From: Cordylochernes scorpioides
Lineage: Eukaryota; Arthropoda; Arachnida; Pseudoscorpiones; Chernetidae
Direction: 5' to 3'
NCBI GenBank assembly: GCA_030710605.1
Contig: CP092879.1
Span: 42,401,578-42,465,577 of the forward strand
Length of the DNA: 64,000 nucleotides
Every line of letters begins with the position of its first letter. Position 1 is the stretch's first letter. Below are positions 22,166 through 33,261 of this stretch, piece after piece. The translations under genes were made by a program, and so were the position numbers. A model generated the notes under the pieces. The model ran no database searches and was not told the origin of the DNA. It saw only the letters and a list, made by a program, of their open reading frames with translations.

Positions 22166-22944
22166 GCCTGAAATCTTCGTTTAATCAACTAAATAAAAAT
22201 AATTGCAGCGTTTTTTTATGCCTTTTTTTGTCATTTGTAAGAAATACTTTACTTACACTTACCAAACATTAGTGAAACTTTTTTTCATATCGTTTTCAAT
22301 AACAACTTATTATTGATTTATATATACAATTTACTATAGAGTTGTGGATATATCTACGATAAAATCTATAATTAAATATTTATCTAAAAAATAATAATTT
22401 TGAGAAAAGATGAAGTAAATTAAAAGAAGATGAAGGTTTATTCGATAGATTTTAATTAAGATTTTAAAAGAGATCGGTTAATTTATTATTTATACCAGAA
22501 ATTGATAACAATATTATAGAACTCTACATGAATGATGCTTCGAGAAATTTTAATTAAAGCCCCTAACGAATTTTAAGATAACCATTATTTTCTCACACGC
22601 TTCCTCCTTTTCGAGAGAGAGAATTAGAAAATATATAATTAGCCTTCTTTAATTCTCTAAAATATTCGAAAAAGGTTAAATTTTAAGTATATTCAGAATA
22701 AAGAAATTGATAGGAAGACTAGAACAGAATAGACGTAACTTTTTATTCTTTAAAACTCTTTTTAAACAATAATTTTGTGCTTCAAATAAGTTCTTTTCTT
22801 ACCTCTACTCAACGTATTGGATACCCTATCACCTTTACAAAGCGAAGTCTGGAATACTGGCCTAATTTTGAACAATAGAACATGGTTGATTCTATACTAT
22901 ACTTAATATAAAAAAAACTATTTTCTCTCCAATTACTAAATGAT

Positions 22945-23068
22945 TTGAGTCAAAAGGTGTTCCATTCAATATCTTTATATGAAAAAGACCGTACCTGGAT
23001 CTGTGAAAAGAAAGATTGTCTTTTATTTTTTCTTTCACAGATTCAGGTAGGCTCCTTTGTTACATAAA
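22945..23068. mobile_element. Palindromic MITE (family P), copy 2
   Basis: The inverted arms CCGTACCTGGATCTGTGAAA and TTTCACAGATTCAGGTAGG enclose a short T-rich centre. The flank GAGTCAAAAGG lies on the left instead of the right, so this copy is inverted relative to 9675-9844. Confidence 0.6.
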
Positions 23069-23572
23069 ATTATTGTTTTATAATTTTTAAACGTGTTTTA
23101 ACGTATTTACATTTATTTGGCGATGTTCCTTTACCCCGATTAATCAAGAAATAACTAGGACTGGTGATAGGCTGGATGAAGCATAGCCTGCACCTCGCTA
23201 ACGAGAGCCAACAGCCCGTAATGCGTACGTGTTGTGGGATTTTTCTTCAGAGATAAAAGGTTACCTCCTTTTTTTTATCTGCCCAACCCTCCAATACCAA
23301 AGATTCCTGACGTTGACCCTCCTTAGGATCATCAACCTTAGTCCAGCATTCCTAGAGAATCTCCCAAAGAATAAATCATCATGGCGTCACCTCATGAATC
23401 GGACTTTCACTGACATTGTAAATAAAACCAAAGAAGACATAAGTCATAAGGACAGTCCGGGTAGTTGGCGACTTTTTCACGCTCTAGGAACTGGGATTAC
23501 TAAATAAATAACATATATTAAATAGTTGGGCAGGATTTCTTCAGTTTAAAAAATCAATGTTATATATATATA

Positions 23573-23850
23573 TTAAAAATGAAGAAGGCATTTCCTGACC
23601 ACGAGCACATGTGCTTTTTAGATGGCAGAGCGCCATCTGGTGGAGCAAAAATAAACTAAACGTTTATTTAACTTGCTACGTGATATTTGGCCAACCCAAT
23701 TTCTTGATAAATTAAGAAAAGCCATCCACGAACGCGTTTCGCGCTGTTGGCGCTCGTCAGCGTGGAGTAGGCTGTAACCACTGCGACCAAAAATATTTTT
23801 GGTCCCAGAGGCTTCTTGAGAAATCGAGATGTGGGTATTTAAGGCCAAAT
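23573..23850. mobile_element. TA-flanked palindromic MITE (family E), copy 1, right arm lost
   Basis: The left arm contains GAAGGCATTTCCTGACCACG, AGATGGCAGAGCGCCATCTGG and ATTTGGCCAACCCAATTTC. The GC-rich core (CCATCCACGAACGCGTTTCG, GCGCTCGTCAGCGTGGAGTA) is shared with 24,195-24,576. After the core the expected inverted right arm is replaced by unrelated sequence from about 23,835. Confidence 0.65.
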
Positions 23851-23919
23851 TTGCGTAAATATGCTCAACACATTAAAAACAATAGAAAAAATAAAAGATA
23901 AGTGGGTCAGGTGTTGATA

Positions 23920-24123
23920 TTAAAAATAAAGAAGGCATTTCCTGACCACGAGCACATGTGCTTTTTAGATGGCCTTTATCAAGAAATTGGGTTGGCCAAA
24001 TATCACGGAGCAAGTTAAAAAAACGTTTAGTTTATTTTTGCTCCACTAGATGGCGCTCTGCCATCTAAAAAGCACATGTGCTCGTGGTCAGGAAATACCT
24101 TCTTTATCTTTAATATTAACACC
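23920..24123. mobile_element. TA-flanked palindromic MITE (family E), core-deleted copy
   Basis: 204 bp between TA at 23,918-23,919 and TA at 24,124-24,125. The two arms are near-perfect inverted complements and the GC-rich core present in the other copies is missing. The flanks outside the TA (AGATAAGTGGGTCAGGTGTTG at the left, its complement at the right) are also inverted repeats, so the palindrome extends from about 23,896 to 24,142. Confidence 0.7.
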
Positions 24124-24194
24124 TGACCCACTTATCTTATATATATATGAAAAAACAAGAGGAAAAATAATAATAATAAGGTCATGTGTTGATA

Positions 24195-24576
24195 TTGAAA
24201 ATAAAAAAGGCATATCTGACCAGGAGCACATGTGCTTTACAGAGGCAGAGCGCCATCTGGTAGAACAGAAATCAACTAATCATTGATTTAGCCTCTTCCC
24301 TGATATTTAGCCAACCCAATTTCTTGATAAATCAAGAAAAGCCATCCACGAACGCGTTTCGCGCTGTTGGCGCTCGTCAGCGTGGAGTAGGCTGTACCAC
24401 TGCGACCAAAAAGATTTTTGGTCCCAGTGGCTTCTTGAGAAACCAAGAAATGGGTTGGCCAAATATCAGGGAACAGGCTAAATCAAAGATTAGTTGATTT
24501 CTGTTCCACCAGATGGCGCTCTGCCTTATGGAAATCACATGTGTTCCTGGTCAGGATATGCCTTTTTTATTTTTAA
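24195..24576. mobile_element. TA-flanked palindromic MITE (family E), most complete copy
   Basis: 382 bp starting TTGAAAATAAAAAAGGCATA and ending in the inverted complement TTTTTTATTTTTAA, flanked by TA on both sides. Long terminal inverted repeats (about 120 bp, including AGAGCGCCATCTGGT and ATTTAGCCAACCCAATTTC) surround a GC-rich core with GCGTTTCGCGCTG. The TA duplication and structure fit a Tc1/mariner-superfamily MITE. No ORF fits a transposase. Confidence 0.75.
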
Positions 24577-24944
24577 TAAATACTCGTATATATGTTTATA
24601 TATATGTTAAAACATAACTATTGGAGTAACTATGTTTTAAATTCTCAATTATACTTTGCCAGAATATTTATAAACCTATACACAGATTTCATTTCTTATA
24701 CCTTATATATATGGTATATTCAACAAAGATGCATATATTGGATTTATAAATATTTTATATATATGCTGATTAGTATATTTATCTTGCTTCTTCTCTGTTC
24801 TTTTATGTAAAATGTTGAAATTGTAGTCAAAATGAAGTTCTTTCTGACATCCTTGCGTTTCTCATTGAACAATTCAGTGTCTGACATTTTATGGAAGATG
24901 CTGAGTAGAATAGATAAACTGAAAGAATCGCTAAAGAATGTTGA

Positions 24945-25181
24945 CTATGGTTGGTGTGGATTCAATTTTGTAGCGATGGACTCCAAGATTCCTCAGCTTT
25001 GTCCAAGCTAAAGACTTCCCATTAAGCTAATGCCAGTATCTATAGACGCTATGATAACTTCACGTACAATTGGAGTACTTTAATCTACTGGAGAAGAGCT
25101 ATAAAGACGTAAAGAAAATTCTTCACAGACAAACGTCAGATCCATCTAAGAATCAACAAGATTTGAAAACTATGAGTAACA
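24945..25181 (+). repeat. Direct repeat unit, left of the BEL element
   Basis: About 240 bp (TTGACTATGGTTGGTGTGG ... AAACTATGAGTAACAA) repeated with moderate divergence at 28,428-28,670. Upstream (24,830-25,010) a plus-strand open stretch begins MKFFLTSLRFSLNN and could be a gene fragment, but I do not recognise it. 24,577-24,830 is AT-rich with nothing recognised. The BEL element sits exactly at the end of this unit. Confidence 0.65.
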
Positions 25182-25186
25182 AGTAT

Positions 25187-25546
25187 TGTTCGGTACACTT
25201 TTTGAATGGTACACTATGACAGGTTCGTTTGGTATTGAAAGAATGATTCAATTAATCATCCTTGATATTTTAAATTTTATTCAGGATAAATATAGATATA
25301 AATATTATGTTACAAATTAATTTTAGTAATTAAAGAAGTTAAAAAATGTTCGATTGAAAAGGATGGATTGGGAAGGAAGTCAGTCCGTGTTGGCCGTCAG
25401 AATTCGAAGGGTCCACTCCCGTGCTTCCCACGTGACCGCCGCCGCCGCGCATGCGCGCCGACCGTGACGTCGCCACCGTCCGTGGCGGGTGGTGTTGGTT
25501 GAAAACTGTTCTTCTCTTCGTCGCGCGGGCGTGCCTTTCACTAACA
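25187..25546 (-). repeat. 3' LTR of the BEL/Pao element
   Basis: 360 bp, TGTTCGGTAC...CACTAACA as written on the plus strand. It contains a GC-rich block (GTGACCGCCGCCGCCGCGCA) unlike the AT-rich surroundings. It differs from the other LTR by one base in a C run near 25,430, with no other difference noticed. Confidence 0.9.
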
Positions 25547-25572
25547 TTCCTCCCACCAATTTAATTGATAAA

Positions 25573-28020
25573 TTAAATTCTAATACTATATATTTTTTTT
25601 CTTTTTCTGTTGAAGGGTGTGACGACTGCCTTTCTCAGTTCACTATTGACTTCTTCGATTGACTCCTTTTCTGCAGACTGTGTCCAAAATTGTTCTTCTT
25701 TCTTAAGCCTAACTGGTCTCTCCCACCATCTAGTAGTAATCAATTGCGAGATTGAAGCTCCACGTGAGGGGATGTCTGCAGGATTTTCTTTACCAGGAAC
25801 GTGCCTCCAATCATTTATGCTTGAATTTTGTCGAATCTTCTTTACTCTTCCTGCGACAAACACTGACCAGTTCATATCACGTTTAATCCCTGCTAAAGCA
25901 GTAGTAGATTCAAGTTTCTTCTCCGAAATTAGCTTGTAATTAGGGAGTGGTGGTTGTTCTCCTATCCAAGGTAAATTGACAGAATATCGACCATCTTCAT
26001 TCTGTTTCACTGTTTGGTTGAAATGTTCCAACGCTGCAACTGACAACTCTTCTTTGCTCTTTTCCTTCATGGGTTCCATGATACTGATAACATCTAATCT
26101 CCGAAGATCTTGTATTGTTGCATCACGGACTAAGCATGACAGAACTGATGATTGAGATTTAGTTGTTTGAACATTTTCCAAAACCTTTCCACTAACAGTC
26201 CAGCCCAGCTTCGTTTCGAGAGCGACTGGACCAGATTCCAATTCTATTTTCTTTCCTGTTAGTAGCTTGGCGTATACGTCTGCTCCTAGTAGTAGTTCAA
26301 TCTCCGTGTTCGACCTATAGACATCCAAGTCAATTCCCTTTGATCGAAGTTCCGTCATCCATTCGGTAGGTTGAGCGGAAGGCATTGCACTACAAATCGT
26401 TGAGTAGTCTTGTACTTCAAAATTGCAGTTGTACTTGGAGTCCACATCAGAAATGTAGATTCGATACCGCTTGTGCTGCTGTGGTCTCGATTTCACTCCA
26501 CCAAATAGTAAGTGTACAACTTCCTTTTTCCCGAGCATAGTGAGTCCAACTTCGGAAGCAGTTTGTTCCAATACATATGAGTTCTGGGATCCACTATCTA
26601 ACATTGCTCGAACAACTTTTGATTTATTTTCGCCATCAATCTTTACCATGATTGTTTGAAGTAAGACATCTTGGCACCGAACTTGATTCGACATGTCCAC
26701 GGATGCATTTATGTTCTTACTTCTCTCTTCAATCCCATCAGATTTTTGGCTGCCTTTTGAAACTGGACATAAGATTGCCCTGTGTTTTTTACTACAGATG
26801 ACACATTTCACTACGTTTCTGCAATACTTGGAAAAGTGTCCGGGCTTCAAGCAAGAATAACAACACTGTTTCTCTTGAATTATTTTCCTTCTTTCTTCAA
26901 GAGACATTGACATGGCTTTACAGCATTGTTCACTCAAATGTTTTTCATCACAAAATACACATTTATAAGCGTTATTTGACTTCCCATCAGCAACTACCAG
27001 ACTTGCAGCGGTGGCGACAGATGTCTTCGGCTTGGGCGGCTTATCTCGATTAAATTGTGATGGATACGAACTCGAAAACGGTTGACGAGCCAAACGCATT
27101 CTTTCACTTCCCTCAACTTCGTGTTTTAGGAATTCCATAAGCTCCTCCAGGAGGGCTTCACTTGAATTATGCTTTCCATCTTCATCAGGCTTGTGATGAT
27201 GACGAGTCCTTTCCCACGCGACGAAGAGATCTTCAGGTAAAGCTGATTCCACCATGGGGTACAGAATAGCAGCGCATTTATCTGTTGTGACTCCTAAAGA
27301 CCCCAACGCTCGTAGTTGTGATGATAACCGAACGTATACAGTCGAAAAAGATGTCGTGTTCCTTCCATGAGCATTTTCCAAAATGATAGCAATCAAATCC
27401 CTTACGTACACTTCCACCAACATGTCTTCACGGCCAAAACGTTCCTTAAGAGTGCTGATGGCAAGTGGATAATTTGCCGCTGAGTTTGGAAAGGATGAAA
27501 CTATTTCCTCCGACACCGATCCCTTTATCATGCAATTTTGTAGGTATTGGAACTTGACACAGGCCGAAATGGAGTCATCATCGTGGACGCTTTGAAAGGC
27601 TGACCAGAACTGCAGCCACTCCCGTGCTTCTCCTCCAAATTTCGGTAGTTCCAACTTCGGAAGTCGATGAAGATTTGACTTTCCTTCGTTCCCCCCGGAA
27701 ACTATTGATTCTCGGTCTACTGTTGGTTTTGCTAGTAATTGTTCCATTTTTTGCAAAACGCCTTCAGACCTTCCAAATAGATTCGCTTGAACGATATCGA
27801 CATCTTCAATTTCTTCATCTTCTCTATCCGCCTTTATCAGTTGTTCGATGAGACAATCACTGGCAATTAAGAACCTGTCTTTACATCTGAGGAGCTTTGG
27901 TCGTAGAGACATCAACATTTCTAGGCTTGGTTCTTGGTTTCCAAGTTCGCCATCTGCTTCTGCAATAACACTTTCCAAAGTCCTCTTTTTCGTCTCACAA
28001 GCTTTCTTGAGTTTGTCCAT
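25573..28020 (-). pseudogene. BEL/Pao Gag-protease frame fused in frame to a late pol segment
   Basis: An uninterrupted 815-codon minus-strand frame. I place the start at the ATG at 28,020, just after the primer-binding site; an upstream in-frame ATG at 28,113 lies inside the LTR. Residues 1-345 are BEL-type Gag, with LPKLELPKFGGEAREWLQFW near 120. Three Cys-His knuckles follow (CVFCDEKHLSEQC, CYSCLKPGHFSKYC, CVICSKKHRAILC) at about 350-420. The aspartic protease active site is near 477 (AMLDSGSQNSYV). Near residue 715 the sequence jumps from pre-RT linker to a segment that normally follows RNase H (WRHVPGKENPADIPSRG), removing the polymerase. The frame stays open across the junction. Confidence 0.85.
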
Positions 28021-28048
28021 CTTAAATCCTGGCAAGGGCTCGCCACAA

Positions 28049-28409
28049 TGTTCGGTACACTTTTTGAATGGTACACTATGACAGGTTCGTTTGGTATTGA
28101 AAGAATGATTCAATTAATCATCCTTGATATTTTAAATTTTATTCAGGATAAATATAGATATAAATATTATGTTACAAATTAATTTTAGTAATTAAAGAAG
28201 TTAAAAAATGTTCGATTGAAAAGGATGGATTGGGAAGGAAGTCAGTCCGTGTTGGCCGTCAGAATTCGAAGGGTCCACTCCCGTGCTTCCCCACGTGACC
28301 GCCGCCGCCGCGCATGCGCGCCGACCGTGACGTCGCCACCGTCCGTGGCGGGTGGTGTTGGTTGAAAACTGTTCTTCTCTTCGTCGCGCGGGCGTGCCTT
28401 TCACTAACA
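28049..28409 (-). repeat. 5' LTR of the BEL/Pao element
   Basis: 361 bp, one base longer than the 3' LTR (CCCC instead of CCC near 28,291). It is followed on the right by the target duplication AGTAT. The element's transcript would start in this copy and run leftwards. Confidence 0.9.
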
Positions 28410-28427
28410 AGTATAATAGGAAAATAT

Positions 28428-28670
28428 TGACTATGGTTGGTGTGGATTCAATTTTGTAGCGATTGACTCCAGGATTCCTCAGCTATTCCCAAGCTAAAGA
28501 CTTCCCATTAAGATGATGCCAGTACCTATTGACGCTAAGTTTACTTCCAGTACAATTGAAGCACTTTAATCTACTGGAGACAAGCTATAAAGTAGTCAAG
28601 AAAATTCTTGACAGAAATACGTCAGATCCATCTCAGAATCAACAAGATTTGTAAACTATGAGTAACAATT
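28428..28670 (+). repeat. Direct repeat unit, right of the BEL element
   Basis: Second copy of the unit at 24,945-25,181, with the same order of blocks (GTGTGGATTCAATTTTGTAGCG, AAAGACTTCCCATTAAG, ACGTCAGATCCATCT). Only about 14 bp separate the LTR from this unit, so the BEL element inserted at the junction of what was a tandem duplication. Confidence 0.65.
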
Positions 28671-28908
28671 ATCATGGGAAAGATGCAATGTGGCAGAGTA
28701 TTCAAAATTTGTACAGGGATTAATTTCTTTTTAAATATATGTTTTTCAGAAATTTCACTTCGTTGCCTAACTAATCTCTTTTGTGAAACAAATGATATTG
28801 TTTTATTTTAATCATAATATATTGCTTCGATGTCCAGACATTTGACTTTCCTTATTTTTTCGTTAGAATAATTAATACTTGCTATAACCATAAAATATTT
28901 CTTCAAAT

Positions 28909-29143
28909 TAAAGATACTTCGGCCAGTAAATATTTTTTATTATCTCGACGTTTCGACAAAAATCTTTTGTCCTCGTCAGGAGCGAACAAAATTAAAATAT
29001 TTGGCAGAGCGTTAAAAATTTATAATAATTTTTAACGCGTTGAAAAATGTTTTAATTTTTGTTCGCTCCTGACCAGGACATAAGATTTTTGTTGAAACGT
29101 CGACATAATAAAAATATTTACTTGTCGAAGTATCTTTTATTTG
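28909..29143. mobile_element. Palindromic MITE
   Basis: Long inverted arms centred near 29,026: AAAGATACTTCG, TCGACGTTTCGAC and GTTCGCTCCTGA on both sides in complement. The centre is an AT-rich palindrome (TTAAAAATT-AT-AATTTTTAA). No coding potential and no relative elsewhere in the window. Confidence 0.65.
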
Positions 29144-30366
29144 AAAAACTATGAATGCCGGCCAGGCAGCCTCTATCTTTACTATAAACATAAAAATGTG
29201 ACTGTAACTGGAAAATATTTTCAAAATGTTTAACAATCTCTTAATTTGACAGTGTATGGTTAGAAAGCTACTGAAGAATAACGCTTTTAAGACTCGTTAT
29301 ATAGTTTTATTTATTTATTATAGAATCAGACGCGATATCCCCACAAGGGATGCTTACGTCAAGAAACAACACTAAACTTGATACTATATTACATAAACAA
29401 TTGAATAATTACAAGGTTTGAGTAGAGTTTAAAGAAGAAAATAAAGGAAAGGACATTAAAATCATGCTTGAATTTGGCAATTACGTTTTTTTTTAACCAA
29501 GAGAGAAAATCATAGATATATATTTTTTTTCAATGAATGGTGAGGCTTAATTTGTACAAAATATATATAAAAGCAAATATGGCTTTTTTCTTTCTCAAAC
29601 TTTTATAAACTCCATATCAAATCTTCATTCTTTAACATGACTTAGGAGAGAGATTTTCTGTATAAGTTGAAATGAATATCAAATATTTCTTTAAATATTT
29701 ATTTTTATGTGTAAATTATTTAAATTTAATAAAAATATACAACAAAATTATTTAGGAGATATAATAATAATTTAAAATATTATTTTCAGAATATTAAAAA
29801 AAATTAGAAGATAATTCACAAATATAAAAACAGTACACTCTCCAAACCTATCTATAGGTCCTATAAAAAAAATTAAGTTAGGAAAAAAAAAACATATTCT
29901 GAGAATTTTCCACTGAAATAAATTCGGCAACACTGAGGTTATAAGATTTATCTGTGATCCCAGTGTTGCCATTTATTTTAAATTGGATTGGGAGAATAAA
30001 CAAAAGGTATTGAAATAATGTATTCCCTTTGGCGGTGGGTAGAAAATTGCATTTTAATGATTGGCATAAACTTTTCTCAGGAATTTTCTTATAAAGTTTC
30101 GTTTTATTAAATCTATAGAGAAATATGGTAATTATCCTTTTCAAATATTTTATATTGCATATTAATTTCAATAGAGATCTGCCTATTTATGAATTTTTGA
30201 ATAAAAAAAGAGTATTTTATGATAGAAAAATATGCATAAATGTATGTTTGACAAAAAGAGAATATTATATGGGTGTATTCACACATATATTTCCTTAACG
30301 TAATAAACATATATTATCAAAGATCAATATATATTTGACATAGAATATATATATATATATATATAT

Positions 30367-30496
30367 ATCAAAAACAAAAGAGGCATATCCTGACCAGGAT
30401 CACATTAGTTTTTCTAGGTGGCAGAACGCCATCTAGTGGAGCAAAAATAAACGAAACGTGTTTTTAACTTGCTCCGTGATATTTGGCCAACCCAAA
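30367..30496. mobile_element. Half copy of MITE family E
   Basis: Contains GAGGCATATCCTGACCAGG, GGCAGAACGCCATCTAGTGG and GATATTTGGCCAACCCAA, which is the left arm of the family E MITEs. It stops at the TA used by the pogo-type MITE at 30,499. The right arm is not found after that MITE, so this is a truncated copy. A (TA)n run (30,344-30,368) lies on its left. Confidence 0.6.
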
Positions 30497-30498
30497 TA

Positions 30499-30676
30499 CA
30501 GTTAAACATGTCTATAGCGCCTCCCTTTGGGACTCACCAAAATAGGGTGCTATAGAGAGGGGGGTGCTATAGACAGGTCACTTTTAATGTAAATCTCATC
30601 GTGCTACGTATTTAAAATCGGGCGCTATAGAGAGGTAGGCGCTATTTAGAGGTTGCGCTATAGACAGGTTTAACTG
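30499..30676. mobile_element. pogo/Tigger-type MITE, copy 1
   Basis: 178 bp flanked by TA, with terminal inverted repeats beginning CAGTTAAAC and ending GTTTAACTG. Internal repeated GCGCTATAGA(C/G)AGG motifs occur. The CAGT(T)AAACC terminus with TA duplication is typical of pogo/Tigger elements. It matches the copy at 60,921-61,084 over its whole length. Confidence 0.8.
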
Positions 30677-31096
30677 TATATATATAAATATATATATATA
30701 ATACAAAAGAGATTGAATATGTGAGAAATATATGTTAATATGTTGTTGTAGAATTTTATTAGGTTGTTCAAGGATACATGAGTATTGTTATGATATTGTT
30801 ATGCAGTCGTGGAAAAGATATTAATAAAATAAAGGTTTAATCACAATCTACTTTAATTGGTCTGATGTGCATAATTAAGGATGAAATATCCGATTTGAGG
30901 CGTAAAGAAGAAAAAAAAATTAGGTATTTACAAATGCACAAAAAGATCTGAGCCGGCCAACGGGAAACAACAACAATGGGTTTTATATAGGGAAAACCGC
31001 GACGTCTGGCGGTCGACTTTACAAGTATTTTGTTCTAGAAATTATAATTTTTAAATTGAATAATTTTTATATAACATATATATATATATTGCTTAT

Positions 31097-31384
31097 GCCT
31101 AGTACACGTGGTACAGGCCATGGTAATCATGGTGGGTAGAAATAGACGACTGCTTTTACTGTAAGTTCACCACATGTCTACACATGTGAAAAGCAGTTCG
31201 ACTTTGCACTTACAAATTTGCCAGAGCCCCGTTTGGTTACTTGCACTCGCTGGTGGGGTTGGAAATTTGCAAGAATCGGTCTCCATCAGAGCATTCTTTT
31301 AGAAAAAAGTGACCAATGCGGGAATCGAACCCGGGTCGTAGTGGTCGAAAACCAACGGTTTAGACCATCCTTCCACCGACACCC
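31097..31384 (-). repeat. SINE family S1, full-length copy
   Basis: On the minus strand the element begins with a tRNA-like head (31,310-31,384): A-box region GGTGGAAGGATGGTCTAAAC and B box GGTTCGATTCCC, typical RNA polymerase III promoter elements. A body follows (AACCCCACCAGCGAGTGCAAG, TCGAACTGCTTTTCACATGTG) and a 3' end reading CCACGTGTACTAGGC. The head is clearly tRNA-derived, but the D and anticodon arms are too degenerate for me to name the isotype. It ends 139 bp upstream of a slit exon. Confidence 0.8.
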
Positions 31385-31522
31385 ATATATTATATATTAG
31401 AATATTCAATTTGTAGAAGCAGTATCTAGACAAGGAGACAATAGAGTTAATTATAATAGTTAAGAAGTGTGATATATTAATACTTTAATGAAGCTAACTA
31501 CCTGACCTGTGTTTGTTTACAG

Positions 31523-31594
31523 ACGACTCGAACAGAACCAAATAACCAAAGTCCCTTCCAAAGCTTTCTCCATCTACAAAGCCCTAAGAAGGAT
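31523..31594 (+). CDS. slit: slit exon: first LRR of domain 2
   Basis: Exactly 72 nt between acceptor TTTACAG and donor GTGAGT. With the two bases from the previous exon it encodes a Leu and then RLEQNQITKVPSKAFSIYKA LRR, closing in the first two bases of an Ile codon. The L-x-x-N-x-I-x-x-V-x-x-x-x-F pattern is one LRR. The RLEQN.IT start and LRRI end are diagnostic for the first repeat of Slit D2. A polypyrimidine-poor but T-rich stretch (GTTTGTTTAC) precedes the acceptor. Confidence 0.93.
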
Positions 31595-32116
31595 GTGAGT
31601 GTTATTTACTATTGGTCTACTCTTATATATAATTTTTATATTTTAATTCATGGGTAGAATTTCTCACAGTTATAGCTACAGTTCATGTTTTTATATGCAT
31701 CGAAATCTAATAAAGATTATTATCTGATTTTACACTTTGAGAAAATCAATAAGGAATCTAGGGATATGGTTCTTTTTACAATTCTTTTACTTCTCAAGCT
31801 TTCGTGCTAACATGCCCTTCAACACGGAGACCTAGAAGTACTACTTATCATTCAGAATATGTTACCCCAAAAGCTCGAGAGATAAAATATTTTTAAAAGA
31901 AACCTGCCTCCTTTTTGATTTTGTCAAAATATAAATATAATTTTTACAAGCTTTTCTAAGAATTTTGATCACTTAGAAAGTTTTCTACTGCCTTCTTCTA
32001 TATTCTAATCTAATAATTTCAATTTGTATGTATTTTATATTCTAATTATATGAAACAATATATAAAAAAATAAAAATTGATGATAAATATAAAATTACGA
32101 AACTATTAATAGACAT

Positions 32117-32260
32117 GTATGATTATTTAAAAAAATTAAACAATATCTACTGTCCTTACTGCAATGGAAAAATTATTGGAAGGGCCTTTTTTTCCATTTT
32201 TTCATTGCAGTAAGGGTAGTAGATATTGTTTAATTTATTAAAATTAATCATAGGAGTCTA
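32117..32260. mobile_element. Palindromic MITE
   Basis: Inverted arms ATTAAACAATATCTACTGTCC and its near-complement (GTAGTAGATATTGTTTAATTT) surround a 40-bp centre with CTTACTGCAATG on both sides. The arm block CTTACTGCAATGAT-AAA relates it to the repeats at 35,812-36,626 and 63,440-63,545. Confidence 0.6.
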
Positions 32261-33261
32261 TAATAGTTTCGAATTTTCATAACAGATGGCGCGCAAATGC
32301 ATCATAATATTATATAAATATGTTTATAAATAGGGTAAAATAGCAGAAGATTGTTTCGAATTTCCCGCGACTATTTTTTTAGCCTTACCACACACTAACC
32401 AAAATGGCGGCTAACAATTTCCAATAAAGAGAGAGAGGAGAGCGCTATTGTTTATGGCTTTGATCGTGTTGGAATCCTTGGGCCATTCAGGGGAAAATTA
32501 TTGCCCCAAGCTCTTCTTCTAAGAATCACAAATCTAAATCTATAAAATGGCAGCATAAACGTGGGTTTCCAAAAATGTGAATAAATGTTTCTATTCTTGC
32601 GCCTTTTTCCTTTATTTAAATGGGAAGACCAAATATTAAACATAAAACACCCATTGAAAGAGAAGGCTAGCCAATTTATAGCTTGGAATTGTGGCGTTAT
32701 TGTGTGTGTTTTAGACGCCTATTCACCTTTTGTATAGATGGGTTTCTTCGTAAAACTTTACCATTATTTCGACTTTATATTCAAAACTGAATAAATCTCT
32801 CCTTATTTTCTGATGCCTTTTCTTTTTAAAATTTAAAAGTCTTTAAAAAACATTTTGCCTTAGGTAATGAAATAAATTAGCAAAGTCAATTAAAAGTTTT
32901 TCGTAGTTTTTGTATTTGTTAATTAGTTTTATTTATCAGGGTTAAAATAAAGAAAGGATCGTTTAGCAAATAAAATGTTCAATTCCCGAAGACAATTATT
33001 TCGGTGATCTTCCATTACCGAGTTTATATAGGATAATGATTGTAGAAGTTTCACAATTTACTGTTCATGATAAAATTGTGAAAAAAGTCGATGTTTTATT
33101 AAGCCCGTTGAAGAGCGATTAACGCTTGAAAGCTAGCGTTTTTAAATAAAAAGAAACTCATTGTGAGAAAATATTTTGTAATTTTAAAACGATTTACTGT
33201 AATAAGCGACCTTTTTGAAATAAAATCACTTTTTTATAATACAATATAATATGGCTATGTT

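Larger units (their letters stand above)
25187..28409 (-). mobile_element. BEL/Pao LTR retrotransposon, internally deleted
   Basis: Two near-identical direct LTRs (25,187-25,546 and 28,049-28,409) enclose 2.5 kb on the minus strand. The 5-bp target duplication AGTAT is intact (25,182-25,186 and 28,410-28,414). A TGG-containing primer-binding-site candidate starts 2 nt inside the 5' LTR (TGGCGAGCCCTTGCC, complement of about 28,033-28,047). The interior keeps Gag and protease but lacks reverse transcriptase, RNase H and integrase, so the copy is non-autonomous. LTR similarity and the perfect target duplication indicate a fairly recent insertion. Confidence 0.9.
5649..31522 (+). other. slit: slit intron A (about 25.9 kb, phase 2)
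   Basis: Runs from GTAAGT at 5649 to TTTACAG ending 31,522 and splits a Leu codon. It holds the elements annotated below. Stretches in which I identify nothing are 5700-6640 (A-rich), 7740-8230, 9245-9575, 13,521-14,150 (with an unassigned GC-richer patch at 13,960-14,160), 21,080-21,735, 22,170-22,940, 23,070-23,570 (with an unassigned GC-richer patch at 23,150-23,500), 28,671-28,908, 29,144-30,340 and 30,677-31,096. A short segment near 29,320-29,360 resembles, inverted, the Jockey 3' tail at 14,855-14,905. Confidence 0.85.

Noticed and set aside
31310-31384. Possible tRNA gene
   Set aside because: It is the promoter head of SINE S1; the same head recurs at 37,735 and, degenerate, at 4738.
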